A stretch of 64,000 bases of DNA. It comes from Caballeronia ptereochthonis. GTDB lineage: Bacteria > Pseudomonadota > Gammaproteobacteria > Burkholderiales > Burkholderiaceae. The notes beneath the pieces are model-generated. The model ran no database searches, was not told where the DNA came from, and saw nothing but the letters and a program-made list of their open reading frames with translations. Below are positions 1-8,792 of the stretch, piece by piece (within the stretch, counting starts at the first letter, position 1; each line of letters begins with the position of its first letter). Both the position numbers and the translations under genes were made by a program. The stretch spans positions 62,001 through 126,000 of the forward strand of contig NZ_FCOB02000003.1 of NCBI RefSeq assembly GCF_001545075.1, in the 5' to 3' direction.

Positions 1-1
1 C

Positions 2-211
2 GGCCCGCGGCTCGTCGAGCTGACGCGCATCGTCAACGGACTGCGGGGGCGCGGCGCGGACGAGATCTTCGGCTATCCGGACGACATGAAATTCCATTCG
101 TCGATGACGCTCTTCGCGCAGGCGGCAGACGATCCGGAAGTGTTCGACGAGGCGCTGCGCCGCTACTTCGAGGGCCAGGCCGACGCCGCGACGCGCGCGC
201 GGTTGCAATGA
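2..211 (+). CDS. DUF1810 family protein, C-terminal part
   Basis: This is an open frame entering from the left edge, with 69 residues visible before a TGA stop. The segment contains EIFGYPDDMKFHSSMTLFA, close to the conserved C-terminal block of the DUF1810 (YciI-neighbour/calpastatin-annotated) family, whose proteins are about 140-150 residues; roughly half is therefore missing outside the window. The molecular function of the family is not established. It is followed by about 220 bases without a gene before the PRC-barrel gene. The family call rests on the one conserved block and I am fairly sure of it; there is nothing to add about regulation because the promoter lies outside. Confidence 0.75.
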   Translation, partial: GPRLVELTRIVNGLRGRGADEIFGYPDDMKFHSSMTLFAQAADDPEVFDEALRRYFEGQADAATRARLQ

Positions 212-430
212 CGGGCGAGGTCGTTGCGTTTTCCGATACGCCCACGTTTCCATCGAACCCGATGCCGTGCGCACGTCGGCCGCACGTTTGCACTAATGCC
301 GTGCGCGGCGCGCGCCCGTGCACCGTTTCTGCAGGAACCGCGATAAACGTTCAAACTTCTACCGCGCTCAAAGCTTGAATCGCGCATTTCCATTGAACCG
401 GTTTGCCCAATCCTTTGAGGAATCGAACCA

Positions 431-868
431 ATGAAATCGAAACTCGTGGCACTGCTCGTTGCATCGTCGGCGCTCGGCCTGACTTCCACGGCATCGTTTG
501 CCCAGGTCGCGGGCGCTCAGCCTCTCGGCGTATCGGTCGAGGTCTCGACGGCCATCATCGATGGCTGGAGCGTCAAGAAATCCATCCTCAACAAGCCCGT
601 CGTGAACGAGCAGGGACAACGCGTCGGCGTGATCCACGACATCATCGTCGCGCCCGACAAATCCGTGTCGTTCGCGATCATCGCGGCGAACCAGTTCCTC
701 GGCGTGTCGCATCACGACGTCGCGATTCCGATCGAGCAGCTCGACGCGAAGGACGGCAAGTTCCTGCTCGCGGGCGCGACCAAGGACGCGATCAAGGCCC
801 TGCCTGAGTTCCAGTACAACAAGGTGAAGGCGACGCCCGTGCCGCGTGCGCAATTCGAGCATCATTGA
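431..868 (+). CDS. Exported PRC-barrel domain protein
   Basis: 145 residues. Residues 1-25 form a classical signal peptide (MKSK, hydrophobic stretch, cleavage near FAQ), so the product is predicted to be periplasmic. Residues from about 45 to 125 resemble a PRC-barrel: a GWSVKKSILNKPV strand, the VGVIHDIIVAPDK turn, and FAIIAANQFLGVSHHDVAIP. PRC-barrels are small beta domains in RimM, photosynthetic reaction centre H subunit and many stress-induced exported proteins; no catalytic residues are known. A TGAGGAA ribosome-binding site lies 8-9 bases before the ATG. It stands alone, 79 bases upstream of the next gene on the same strand. Exact role unknown. Confidence 0.75.
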   Translation: MKSKLVALLVASSALGLTSTASFAQVAGAQPLGVSVEVSTAIIDGWSVKKSILNKPVVNEQGQRVGVIHDIIVAPDKSVSFAIIAANQFLGVSHHDVAIPIEQLDAKDGKFLLAGATKDAIKALPEFQYNKVKATPVPRAQFEHH

Positions 869-947
869 TTCACCCGCTCGCGCGAGCCGGAGTGGTCATG
901 CGCCGCCCCGGCTCGCGCGCCGCTCAATTTCCGACCGGAGCCCGCCG

Positions 948-1940
948 ATGTTCAACGCCCTCATGCTCGACAAACAGGACGACCGCACGGTCGCGTCCAT
1001 TCAGTCGATCGACGAATCGCGCCTTGCTTCGACCGGCGACGGCGACGTGCTCGTGCGCGTCGAGTTCTCGACCCTCAACTACAAGGACGGCCTCGCGATC
1101 ACGGGCAAGGGCCCGGTCGTGCGCAAATGGCCGATGGTGCCGGGCATCGACTTCGCGGGCGTCGTCGAGACGAGCTCGCATCCCGATTACAAGCCCGGCG
1201 ACAAGGTCGTGCTGAACGGCTGGGGCGCGGGCGAGACGCATTGGGGCGGGCTCGCGCAGAAGGCCCGCGTGCCGGGCGATCACCTGATTCCCCTGCCCGC
1301 GAAGATCACGACGCGCCAGGCAATGGCCGTCGGCACCGCGGGTTATACGGCGATGCTGTGCGTGCAGGCATTGGCAAAGCACGGCGTGACGGCCGGCGAC
1401 GGCGACGTGCTCGTGACGGGCGCGAACGGCGGCGTCGGCAGCTTCGCGGTGGCGATTCTGGCGAAGCGCGGCTTTCGCGTGATCGCGTCGACGGGACGCC
1501 CCGAGGAAGCCGAACGGCTGCGCGAACTGGGCGCGGCGGATATCGTCGAGCGTGCGACGCTGTCGGGGCCGGGCAAGCCGCTGCAGAAGGAACGCTGGGC
1601 GGCGGCCGTCGATTGCGTCGGCAGCCATACGCTCGCGAACGTCTGCGCAAGCCTTGGCTACGGCGGCGCGGTAGCCGCGTGCGGACTCGCGCAAGGCATG
1701 GATTTTCCGGCGACGGTCGCGCCGTTCATCCTGCGCGGCGTCGCCCTGTTGGGCGTGGATAGCGTCTATGTGCCGCGCGCGCGGCGCATCGCGGCGTGGA
1801 GCGCGATCGCGGACGAAGTGCCGGTCGCGACCATCGAAAGCGTCGCGACGACCATTCCGCTTGTCGACGCGCCCGACGTCGCCGCGCGTCTGCTGCGCGG
1901 CGAAGTGAAGGGGCGCGTGATCGTGGATGTGAACGCCTGA
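948..1940 (+). CDS. acuI: MDR-family NADPH-dependent reductase, AcuI/YhdH type (acrylyl-CoA reductase)
   Basis: 330 residues, the normal length of the YhdH/AcuI branch of zinc-independent medium-chain reductases. The N-terminal GroES-like half carries STLNYKDGLAITGKGPVV and the PGIDFAGVVE block; the NADPH-binding Rossmann motif is VTGANGGVGSFAVAIL at about residues 156-171, and no catalytic-zinc ligands are visible. Characterised members reduce acryloyl-CoA to propionyl-CoA. The frame is open upstream to 846, overlapping the previous gene, but the ATG at 948 is preceded by a CCGGAG site and starts the conserved MFNALMLDKQD segment, so it is preferred. Family assignment is firm; the substrate is inferred. 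Confidence 0.85.
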   Translation: MFNALMLDKQDDRTVASIQSIDESRLASTGDGDVLVRVEFSTLNYKDGLAITGKGPVVRKWPMVPGIDFAGVVETSSHPDYKPGDKVVLNGWGAGETHWGGLAQKARVPGDHLIPLPAKITTRQAMAVGTAGYTAMLCVQALAKHGVTAGDGDVLVTGANGGVGSFAVAILAKRGFRVIASTGRPEEAERLRELGAADIVERATLSGPGKPLQKERWAAAVDCVGSHTLANVCASLGYGGAVAACGLAQGMDFPATVAPFILRGVALLGVDSVYVPRARRIAAWSAIADEVPVATIESVATTIPLVDAPDVAARLLRGEVKGRVIVDVNA

Positions 1941-2129
1941 ATTCGCGTCAGAAGGTGCTCCAGCCGTCGGCGCTGACCGGCGGCCTGGCGACCGCCACGC
2001 TGCGTACGGCCTTTACCGCCGGCGCCCGAACCGTGCAAATCGCTACCCCCACCAATCATCCCCAGCCATCGCCGATGAGCGATACTGAACGCTCGTGCTT
2101 CGCTCCCGTCAATCAACCTTCCCGATCCG

Positions 2130-3395
2130 ATGCCCGATCTGCTCGCCTACCGCACGCCCGAATTCGAAGCCGCGCTCGCGGCGCTCCCGCCCACGCCCGG
2201 CACCGGGCTCGCCGCCGACGAGATCTACTGGAGCGCCGTGCGCGGCCTGTACCGTCAGTCGGACGAGCTGATCAATCTGGAGAACGGCTTCTGGGGTGCG
2301 ATGGCCGAGCCGGTCAAGGCGATGTTCCAGTACTGGACCGACCGCGTGAACCGCGAGACGACGCTGCTGATCCGGCGGCACTACGTGCCGCTGCACGACG
2401 GCCTGCGCGAGCGCGTCGCGGCGGCGATGGGCTGCGCGGTCGAGGAGATCGAGCTGACGCGCAACGCGACCGAAGCGCTGCTCGCGCTCATCAGCGGCTA
2501 CAACCGCCTTGCGCCGGGCGACACCGTGCTCTACAGCGACCTGGACTATCCATGCTGCAAGGATGCGATGGAATGGCTGCGCGAGCGGCGCGGCGTGACG
2601 CCCGTGCGCCTCACGATGCCCGAGCCGGCGACGCGTGAAGCAGTCCTCGACGCATACGCCAGCGCGTTGCGCGCGCATCCGCGCACGCGCCTCGTGCTGC
2701 TCTCGCACGTGTGCTTCGCGACGGGTCTCGTGCTCCCTGTCGCCGAGTTGTCGGCGCTGGCGAAGGAAGCGGGCGCGGACGTGATCGTCGATGCCGCCCA
2801 CTCCTGGGGCCAGCTGGATTTCGACGTGCCCGACCTGAATGCGCCGTTCGCCGCGCTCAACCTGCACAAATGGATCGGCGCGCCGCTCGGCTGCGGCGCG
2901 ATCTATATCCGCAAGGGACACGTCGCATCGATCGATCCGTACCTCGGCGACCGCACCTGGCCCGCCGACGACATCCGCGCACGCGTCCACACCGGTTCGC
3001 CGAATTTCGCCGCCTGGCTCACGCTGCCGGCGGCGCTGGACCTGCATCGGCGCATCGGGGCGCGGGCGAAGGAAGCGCGTCTGCGCGCGCTGCGCGATGC
3101 ATGGGCGCAACCGGCGCGCGAGATCGACGACGTGCAGATCCTGACGCCCGGCGACGCCTCGATGACCGCGGGCATCACCGCCTTCCGGCTGAAGGGCCAC
3201 GCGACCAAACAGGCGTGCGACGCGATCGTCGCGGCGCTGCGCGAGCGCTTCGGCGTGTTCACGGTGGCGCGCACCGGCCCCGATGCAGGCGATGTCGTGC
3301 GCGTGACGCCGGCGGTTTTCTCGCGGATGGAGGATGCGAAGCGTCTGCTCGAAGGAATCGAAACGCTTTCGCGCGAACTGAAGCAGGCGCCCTAG
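2130..3395 (+). CDS. Class V aminotransferase-fold PLP enzyme
   Basis: 421 residues. The large PLP domain shows the class V hallmarks: LTRNATEALLALISGY (phosphate-binding region, about residue 112), DAAHSWGQ with the aspartate that contacts the pyridine nitrogen, and LNLHKWIGAPLGCG, where Lys247 should form the Schiff base with PLP. The family includes isopenicillin-N epimerase-like enzymes, cysteine desulfurases and kynureninase; the spacing and the SHVCFATG motif fit the isopenicillin-N-epimerase-like group. Its stop codon overlaps by four bases the stop end of the convergent sirtuin gene. Substrate unknown. Confidence 0.8.
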   Translation: MPDLLAYRTPEFEAALAALPPTPGTGLAADEIYWSAVRGLYRQSDELINLENGFWGAMAEPVKAMFQYWTDRVNRETTLLIRRHYVPLHDGLRERVAAAMGCAVEEIELTRNATEALLALISGYNRLAPGDTVLYSDLDYPCCKDAMEWLRERRGVTPVRLTMPEPATREAVLDAYASALRAHPRTRLVLLSHVCFATGLVLPVAELSALAKEAGADVIVDAAHSWGQLDFDVPDLNAPFAALNLHKWIGAPLGCGAIYIRKGHVASIDPYLGDRTWPADDIRARVHTGSPNFAAWLTLPAALDLHRRIGARAKEARLRALRDAWAQPAREIDDVQILTPGDASMTAGITAFRLKGHATKQACDAIVAALRERFGVFTVARTGPDAGDVVRVTPAVFSRMEDAKRLLEGIETLSRELKQAP

Positions 3396-4222
3396 CCCGC
3401 CACGGGCCGCGCGTCCAGCCGCTCGATCAATCGTCCAAGCGCCTCCGAGCAAGGCGCTTCGACCTTCAGCGCGAGCAGCGCATCGGCGCGCGTCTTGCCG
3501 ATGTTGATCGCCGCGATCGGCTTGCCGCTTTTCGCGGCCCATTCGCAGAAGCGGTAGCCCGAATACACCATCAGCGACGAGCCGACGACGAGCATCGCGT
3601 CGGCGGCTTCCAGCGAGCGCGCCGCGTCCTCGACGAGCGCGCGCGGTACGCTCTCGCCGAAGAACACGACGTCGGGCTTGAGCACGCCGCCGCAGCGCGT
3701 GCAGCCGGGCACCTGAAAGGCGGCAAAGTCGAGATCCTCGATGAGCGCGTCGCCATCGGGCACCGCGGGCGCCGTGTAGCCCACGAACCCGGGATTGGCC
3801 GCTTCCAGCATGCGCTGCACCGCGGCGCGCGTATGCCGCTCGCCGCATTCGATGCAGCGCACGCGCCCGATATTGCCGTGCAGCTCGATGACATCGGGAT
3901 TGCCCGCGCGCGTGTGCAGCCCGTCGACGTTCTGCGTGACGAGCCGGTGCACCCGCGAGCGCGCCGCCAGCGCCCGCACCGCGTGATGCGCGGCGTTCGG
4001 CTGCGCCTTGTCCACAACGGGCCAGCCGATCAGGCTGCGCGCCCAGTAGCGGCGGCGCGCGTAATCGGAGCCGAGAAAATCCTTCAGCAGGATCGGCGCG
4101 CGGCCGGTGCGCAACCCTTCGTGATCGCGATAACAGGGAATGCCCGACTCCGTGCTGATGCCCGCGCCCGACAGCACGAAAAGCCGCGGATGCCGTTCGA
4201 CGAATTCATGAAGCTGCTGCAC
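3392..4222 (-). CDS. NAD-dependent protein deacylase, sirtuin (Sir2) family
   Basis: 276 residues from a GTG start at 4222, chosen because AAGGAT lies just upstream; an in-frame ATG at 4303 would add 27 residues. Sirtuins use NAD+ to remove acyl groups from lysine. Visible: VLSGAGISTESGIP (NAD-binding), TQNVDGLHTRAG, ELHGNI with the catalytic His, and a structural zinc site CIECG...CTRCGG. The loop after GIP reads CYRDHEG, where most sirtuins have D-F/Y-R; the YRD form resembles class II (SIRT4-like) sirtuins. VVGSSLMVYSGYR and AINIG complete the cofactor pocket. Length and motifs are complete, so it should be active. Confidence 0.88.
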   Translation of the reverse strand: MQQLHEFVERHPRLFVLSGAGISTESGIPCYRDHEGLRTGRAPILLKDFLGSDYARRRYWARSLIGWPVVDKAQPNAAHHAVRALAARSRVHRLVTQNVDGLHTRAGNPDVIELHGNIGRVRCIECGERHTRAAVQRMLEAANPGFVGYTAPAVPDGDALIEDLDFAAFQVPGCTRCGGVLKPDVVFFGESVPRALVEDAARSLEAADAMLVVGSSLMVYSGYRFCEWAAKSGKPIAAINIGKTRADALLALKVEAPCSEALGRLIERLDARPVAG

Positions 4223-4419
4223 TTGCCATCCTTTTTTCGCGCGTGTGCGCGGTTCGCCATCGTGGAAATATAAGGCGAAACCGCATGCGCTGCCGAGCGT
4301 CAAAAACGGCCGATTCTGGCCTTACCACTTTTCCGATATTGAAATTGGCTTGACCAAATCAGCCGGCGTGGTTAGATTGTCGGGCGCGCCCCACTCCAAC
4401 GACACCACGAGACACCAGC

Positions 4420-5430
4420 ATGCTGACCGTCATCTGCGAAACCCCCGGAACCCTGAAAGCCGAACAGCGCGAGAAGCCGCAGCGCGGCGAAAACGAAGTG
4501 CTGCTGCGCGTGAAGCGCGTCGGCGTGTGCGGCACCGACCTGCACATCTTCACGGGGAATCAGCCGTACCTCTCCTATCCGCGCGTGATGGGCCACGAGC
4601 TTTCCGGCGTGATCGAGGAAGCGGACCCGGCGAGCGGCCTGAAGGCGGGCGACACCGTCTACGTGATGCCCTATCTCTCATGCGGCAAGTGCATCGCGTG
4701 CCGTCAGGGCAAGACCAACTGCTGCGTGAACATCCAGGTGCTCGGCGTGCATCGCGACGGCGCGTTCACCGAATATCTGAACCTGCCCGCGCAGTTCGTC
4801 CACAAGGCGGAAGGCGTCACGCTCGATCAAGCGGCGATGGTCGAATTCCTCGCGATCGGCGCGCACGCCGTGCGCCGCGCCGACGTGAAGCCGGGCCAGC
4901 GCGTGCTGGTCGTCGGCACGGGGCCGATCGGCATGGCGGCGATCACCTTCTCGCGGCTGCGCGGCGCGAATGTCACGGCGCTCGACACGCGCGAGGATCG
5001 CCTCGCCTTCTGCAAGCGCGAACTGAAGGCGGACGCGACCGTGCAGATCGGCGAGCGCGACAAGGACGAGCTGTCGGCGCTGACCAACGGCGAATTCTTC
5101 GATGTCGTCTTCGACGCCACCGGCAACTCGCGCGCGATGGAGCGCGGCTTCGAATTCATCGCGCACGGCGGAAAGTACGTGCTGGTGTCGATCGTGCCGG
5201 ACCGCATCTCCTTCGCCGATCCCGAGTTCCACAAGCGCGAAGCGACGCTGCTCGCGAGCCGCAACGCGACGCCCGAGGACTTCGAAACGGTGCTCGCCGC
5301 GATGCGCCGTGGCGAAGTGCCGACCGATGCGCTGAACACGCACCGCCTCACGCTGAGCGACGTGCCGGAGCGCTTCTCCTCGCTGCTCGATCCGAAGGCG
5401 GGCGTCGTGAAGGCGATCGTCGAGTGCTGA
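4420..5430 (+). CDS. Zinc-dependent alcohol/polyol dehydrogenase (MDR superfamily)
   Basis: 336 residues, a zinc-containing medium-chain dehydrogenase. The catalytic zinc ligands appear as GVCGTDLHIF (Cys about 38) and MGHELSG (His-Glu about 60), and the structural zinc cysteines as CGKCIACRQGKTNCC at residues 88-102. The nucleotide-binding motif is VVGTGPIGMAA near residue 165. The closest family flavour is L-galactonate/L-threonine/sorbitol dehydrogenase-like enzymes that oxidise sugar acids or polyols. It is preceded by an intergenic region shared with the divergent sirtuin gene and converges on the GFA gene 9 bases away. Specific substrate not deducible. Confidence 0.82.
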   Translation: MLTVICETPGTLKAEQREKPQRGENEVLLRVKRVGVCGTDLHIFTGNQPYLSYPRVMGHELSGVIEEADPASGLKAGDTVYVMPYLSCGKCIACRQGKTNCCVNIQVLGVHRDGAFTEYLNLPAQFVHKAEGVTLDQAAMVEFLAIGAHAVRRADVKPGQRVLVVGTGPIGMAAITFSRLRGANVTALDTREDRLAFCKRELKADATVQIGERDKDELSALTNGEFFDVVFDATGNSRAMERGFEFIAHGGKYVLVSIVPDRISFADPEFHKREATLLASRNATPEDFETVLAAMRRGEVPTDALNTHRLTLSDVPERFSSLLDPKAGVVKAIVEC

Positions 5431-5439
5431 AGTGAAGCT

Positions 5440-5841
5440 TCAGCCGGGCGCGCCGCGTGCGAAGCGCGGCCGCCCTTGCGCGTCGTGCCACGGCTCGGCG
5501 CTTTTGCACCAGATCTCGTATTCCGGCGGATAGAGGCCGGTTTCATCGAAGATGCCGGTCGGCACTTCGATCTCGTCGACACCGTCGAACACGAGACAGA
5601 CCGGCGAGCCGCACACCGGGCAATGGTGCCGCTTGCCCGTCGCCGAACTCTCCCACGCGAGCGTGTCGCCCGACACCTGAACCGCGCCGCGCTCGAAGAT
5701 CGCATAGACGCCGAACGGCGCCCCGTGAATGCGGCGGCACGTCATGCAGTGGCACAGGTTCACTTCCTTCGGCTTGCCGGTGACGCGCACGCGCACCGCG
5801 CCGCATGCGCATCGTCCTTCGTGAGTCGGCTGAGGATTCAT
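5440..5841 (-). CDS. GFA (glutathione-dependent formaldehyde-activating enzyme-like) family protein
   Basis: 133 residues from the ATG at 5841, which has a GGGAG site; the longer open frame upstream is not needed. The family (CENP-V/GFA fold) is a zinc-binding beta protein. Zinc-ligand cysteines are visible as GRCACGAV, LCHCMTCRR and HCPVCGSPVC, and the C-terminus has the typical PTGIFDETGLYPPEYEIWC block. The prototype accelerates S-hydroxymethylglutathione formation, but most members have no proven activity, so only the family is asserted. Convergent with the alcohol dehydrogenase. Confidence 0.85.
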   Translation of the reverse strand: MNPQPTHEGRCACGAVRVRVTGKPKEVNLCHCMTCRRIHGAPFGVYAIFERGAVQVSGDTLAWESSATGKRHHCPVCGSPVCLVFDGVDEIEVPTGIFDETGLYPPEYEIWCKSAEPWHDAQGRPRFARGAPG

Positions 5842-6109
5842 GCGTCGTCTCCCAGGGCAGTTGAAGCACGGAAGCACTGCCGCTTTCGCCTTATGAACAT
5901 ACAAAACGCGTTCAGCGCCCGCTCCCGCTTCGGACTTCCAAAGTTTCTTTCGACTTGCTTGCAGATTCGATAACATTGCGTTGCGGCGCTTGCAATGCTG
6001 CGCGCCGCACGGCATTTTTTCTCTGACGACGGCTTCAGCCCGTCGACTTCGCGCTGGCCCGGCGCGCGAGCAGGCATGACGAACCGGGACCGTCCGCTGA
6101 GAGGTTCGT

Positions 6110-7987
6110 ATGCGCATGCGACAACCGGAAGACGCGTCCCATCAATACGACCACGATGCAGCCGTGTCGTGCAAGCGCCGGGCCCGATGGCTGAAACGCT
6201 CCGCACAGCTGATCGTCGCGGCGACGATCGCGGCATGCGGCGGCGGTGGCGGCTCGGGCGATTCGACGACCACCACCACAAGCGCTCCGCCGAGCGGCGG
6301 CGGAAATGGGACGAGCTCGGGGACGAATTCGGGCACGAGCAGTGGATCGGGCACGGGCTCCGGCTCGAATACCGGAAGCGGGATGGCGTCGGGCGGCGAC
6401 AGCGGCGCGGGTACGAGTTCGGGCACGAACGCGGGCGCGGGCACGAACGCCAGCAACAGCGGCACGACCACGGCCCGCTCGTTTCCCACCGATGTCCTCA
6501 TGCATCACAACGATCTGTCGCGCAGCGGCCAGATGCTCGCCGAGACGACGCTCACGCTCGCGAACGTCAACGCATCGAGCTTCGGCAAGCTGCGCGTGCT
6601 GCCCACCGACGGCCGCGTTGACGCGCAGCCGCTCCACGTCACGAGCCTTTCCGTGGGCGGCGTGCTGCACGACGTCGTCTATGTCGCGACGGAGCACGGC
6701 AGCCTCTACGCCTTCGACGCCGACACGGGCGCGCAGCTCTGGCAACGCTCGCTCATGGGCGCGGGCGAAGCGCCGACGACGACCGCCTGCCAGGACCTGT
6801 CGCCGGAAATCGGCATCACGGCAACGCCCGTGATCGACCGCTCGCGCGGGCCCAGCGGCGTGCTGTACGCGGTCGCGATGAGTTCGGACGGCAGCGGCCG
6901 CGCGCATCATCGCCTGCACGCGATCGACCTCGCGAGCGGCGGCGAACTGTTCGGCGGACCGAAGGAAATCGCGGCGACTTATCCCGGCAACGGCAGCAAC
7001 AGCGCGAACGGCGTGATCACCTTCGATCCGTCGCTGCACACCGAGCGCGTCGCGCTCACGCTCGTCAACGGCAACATCTACATGGGCTGGACGGCGCACT
7101 GCATGTCCGGCCCCTACACCGGCTGGGTGATGGCCTACAGCGCCGACACGCTCGCGCAGACCGGCGTGATCAACATCACGGCGAACGGCGCGCAGGGCTC
7201 GATCTGGATGTCGGGCTCGGGCATGGCGTCGGATGGAAACTACGTCTACTTCATCGACGGCAACGGCTCCTTCACGCCGACGATGAACGCGGACGGCTTC
7301 CCGATGGACGGCAATCTCGCCAACACCTTCATGAAGATGTCGCTGGCGCCGAATCTGAGGATCGTCGACTACTTCGCGACGATGAACAACGTGCAGCAGG
7401 CCGGCAACGACGAGGACTTCGGCTCGGGCGGCCCGCTGCTCCTGCCCGACCAGACGATGGCCGACGGCACCGTGAAGCGCCTCGCGGTCGGCGCGGGCAA
7501 GGACAACAGGATCTACGTCGTGGACCGCGACTCGATGGGCAAGTACAACCCGAACGCGAACGGCAACTGGCAGACGCTCGTCGGGACGCTCGCGGGCGGA
7601 ATCTGGGGATCGTCGGCGTACTACAACGGCGTGGTGTACTACGGCGGCCTGAACGACAGCCTGAAGGCCCTGCCGATCGCCAATGCGATGCTCGCGACGA
7701 CCGCCGCATCGCGCAGCCCGACGACCTTCCCCTATCCCGGCGCGACGCCCGCCATCTCGGCGAACGGCGCGACGAACGGCATCGTGTGGGCGGCGGAAAA
7801 CGGCAACGTGGGCGCGCTGCATGCCTACGACGCCGCGAATCTCGGGCGCGAGCTCTACAACAGCAACCAGTCGGGCACGCGCGATCAGTGGGGAGCGGGC
7901 AACAAGTTCATCACGCCGATGATCGCGAACGGCAAGGTGTTCGTCGGAACGCGGACGGGCGTCGCCGTCTTCGGGCTTCTGCAGTAG
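6110..7987 (+). CDS. Putative lipoprotein with PQQ-like beta-propeller repeats
   Basis: 625 residues. The N-terminus (about 1-45) is a basic region followed by LIVAATIAACGGG, a lipobox whose Cys would be lipidated; next comes a roughly 80-residue low-complexity Gly/Ser/Thr linker (GTSSGTNSG-like runs). The rest has PQQ/quinoprotein-type propeller blades, e.g. VVYVATEHGSLYAFDADTG with LWQRSL, VYYGGLNDSLKALP, and VWAAENGNVGALHAYD. This looks like an exported propeller tethered to the membrane through a flexible linker. No PQQ-ligating residues can be asserted, so it may be a structural or assembly propeller rather than a dehydrogenase. A GAGAGG site precedes the ATG. Transcription probably ends at the 8002-8021 hairpin. 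Confidence 0.7.
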   Translation: MRMRQPEDASHQYDHDAAVSCKRRARWLKRSAQLIVAATIAACGGGGGSGDSTTTTTSAPPSGGGNGTSSGTNSGTSSGSGTGSGSNTGSGMASGGDSGAGTSSGTNAGAGTNASNSGTTTARSFPTDVLMHHNDLSRSGQMLAETTLTLANVNASSFGKLRVLPTDGRVDAQPLHVTSLSVGGVLHDVVYVATEHGSLYAFDADTGAQLWQRSLMGAGEAPTTTACQDLSPEIGITATPVIDRSRGPSGVLYAVAMSSDGSGRAHHRLHAIDLASGGELFGGPKEIAATYPGNGSNSANGVITFDPSLHTERVALTLVNGNIYMGWTAHCMSGPYTGWVMAYSADTLAQTGVINITANGAQGSIWMSGSGMASDGNYVYFIDGNGSFTPTMNADGFPMDGNLANTFMKMSLAPNLRIVDYFATMNNVQQAGNDEDFGSGGPLLLPDQTMADGTVKRLAVGAGKDNRIYVVDRDSMGKYNPNANGNWQTLVGTLAGGIWGSSAYYNGVVYYGGLNDSLKALPIANAMLATTAASRSPTTFPYPGATPAISANGATNGIVWAAENGNVGALHAYDAANLGRELYNSNQSGTRDQWGAGNKFITPMIANGKVFVGTRTGVAVFGLLQ

Positions 7988-8001
7988 CCCGAAAACGAAA
8001 G

Positions 8002-8021
8002 GCGCCCGGTTCACCGGGCGC
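8002..8021. terminator. Hairpin between convergent genes
   Basis: A perfect 8-bp stem, GCGCCCGG/CCGGGCGC, with a TTCA loop lies between the stop codons of the propeller lipoprotein and the convergent alanine-rich gene. A U-rich tract (CTTTCGTTTTC) follows it only when read on the minus strand, so it should best terminate the minus-strand gene, though it may serve both. Confidence 0.65.
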
Positions 8022-8032
8022 TCATTCGGCAT

Positions 8033-8575
8033 TCATCGCACGAAGTAGCCGCGGTTCTGCATGCAGTCGCTGTAGGCGCGCCAGTAGCGCACCATCGGCG
8101 GCTCGGGCGGCGGGAGCGGCGGCATCTTCATGTCGCCGCCGAGAATGGCGTCCGAGGCGCCGGAAGCCGCCGCCACGCTCGACGCGGGCATCGCCGCCGA
8201 GGCGCCATGCGGCGCGGACGCGCTCGCGACCGTCGCAGCCGATGCGCCCGACGCCGCCACCGCCGCCGAGGCGCCCGAAGCCGGCGCCGCCGCCGATGCG
8301 GCGCGCGCGCCCGAGGCGACCGGCGGCAACGGCGGCTCGACCGGACGCGGCGGCGTGAGCGTGCGCGTTTCGCGCTCCGTATTGCGCGGCGGTGCCTGCG
8401 ACTCGCGCGCCATGTTCACTTTGGTCGTCTGATTGGCAAAGGCGTAGCAGGCCGCGGTGTCGACCGATTGCTGCCACGAACTCTGACTGCGGCCGGGCAA
8501 GGTGAGCGGTTGTTGCGCGCTAGCGGCGCCACAGGCCGCGAGCAAGGCGATTCCCGCGCAAGTGGAAAGTCTCAT
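8033..8575 (-). CDS. Exported alanine-rich hypothetical protein
   Basis: 180 residues from an ATG at 8575 with a GGGGAG site; signal peptide about 1-20 (MRLSTCAGIALLAACGAASAQ). The AAC/GAA stretch could also be read as a weak lipobox. A central low-complexity region (about residues 80-135) repeats ASGASA/VAASG-like units, rich in Ala, Ser and Pro. The C-terminus, MVRYWRAYSDCMQNRGYFVR, together with DTAACYAFANQ near the N-terminus, contains cysteines that could form a disulfide; similar YxxCM..RGY endings occur in many small exported proteobacterial proteins. Function unknown. Confidence 0.65.
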   Translation of the reverse strand: MRLSTCAGIALLAACGAASAQQPLTLPGRSQSSWQQSVDTAACYAFANQTTKVNMARESQAPPRNTERETRTLTPPRPVEPPLPPVASGARAASAAAPASGASAAVAASGASAATVASASAPHGASAAMPASSVAAASGASDAILGGDMKMPPLPPPEPPMVRYWRAYSDCMQNRGYFVR

Positions 8576-8792
8576 TGGCTTGCTGCTCCCCGATGCGGTG
8601 TTATTAGTCGTTGCAGATCGCTCGCCGCTCACCCCGTCGACGCGCATGCGCGCCGGCGCCCGAGCGGCGTGAGTCTGCGCCGGGCCTGCTGCCAAGGATA
8701 CCGCGGCTGCGAAACCGTCCACGCCAGAAGCACCGGCATCTTCCGCCAATTTTGAGACATGGCGCGGAACTGCGCGCATCGGGACTTCGAGA

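Noticed and set aside
8160..8340. The Ala/Ser repeats of the exported protein as a tandem DNA repeat
   Set aside because: The repetition is mainly at the amino-acid level and the DNA units vary; treated as low-complexity protein sequence.
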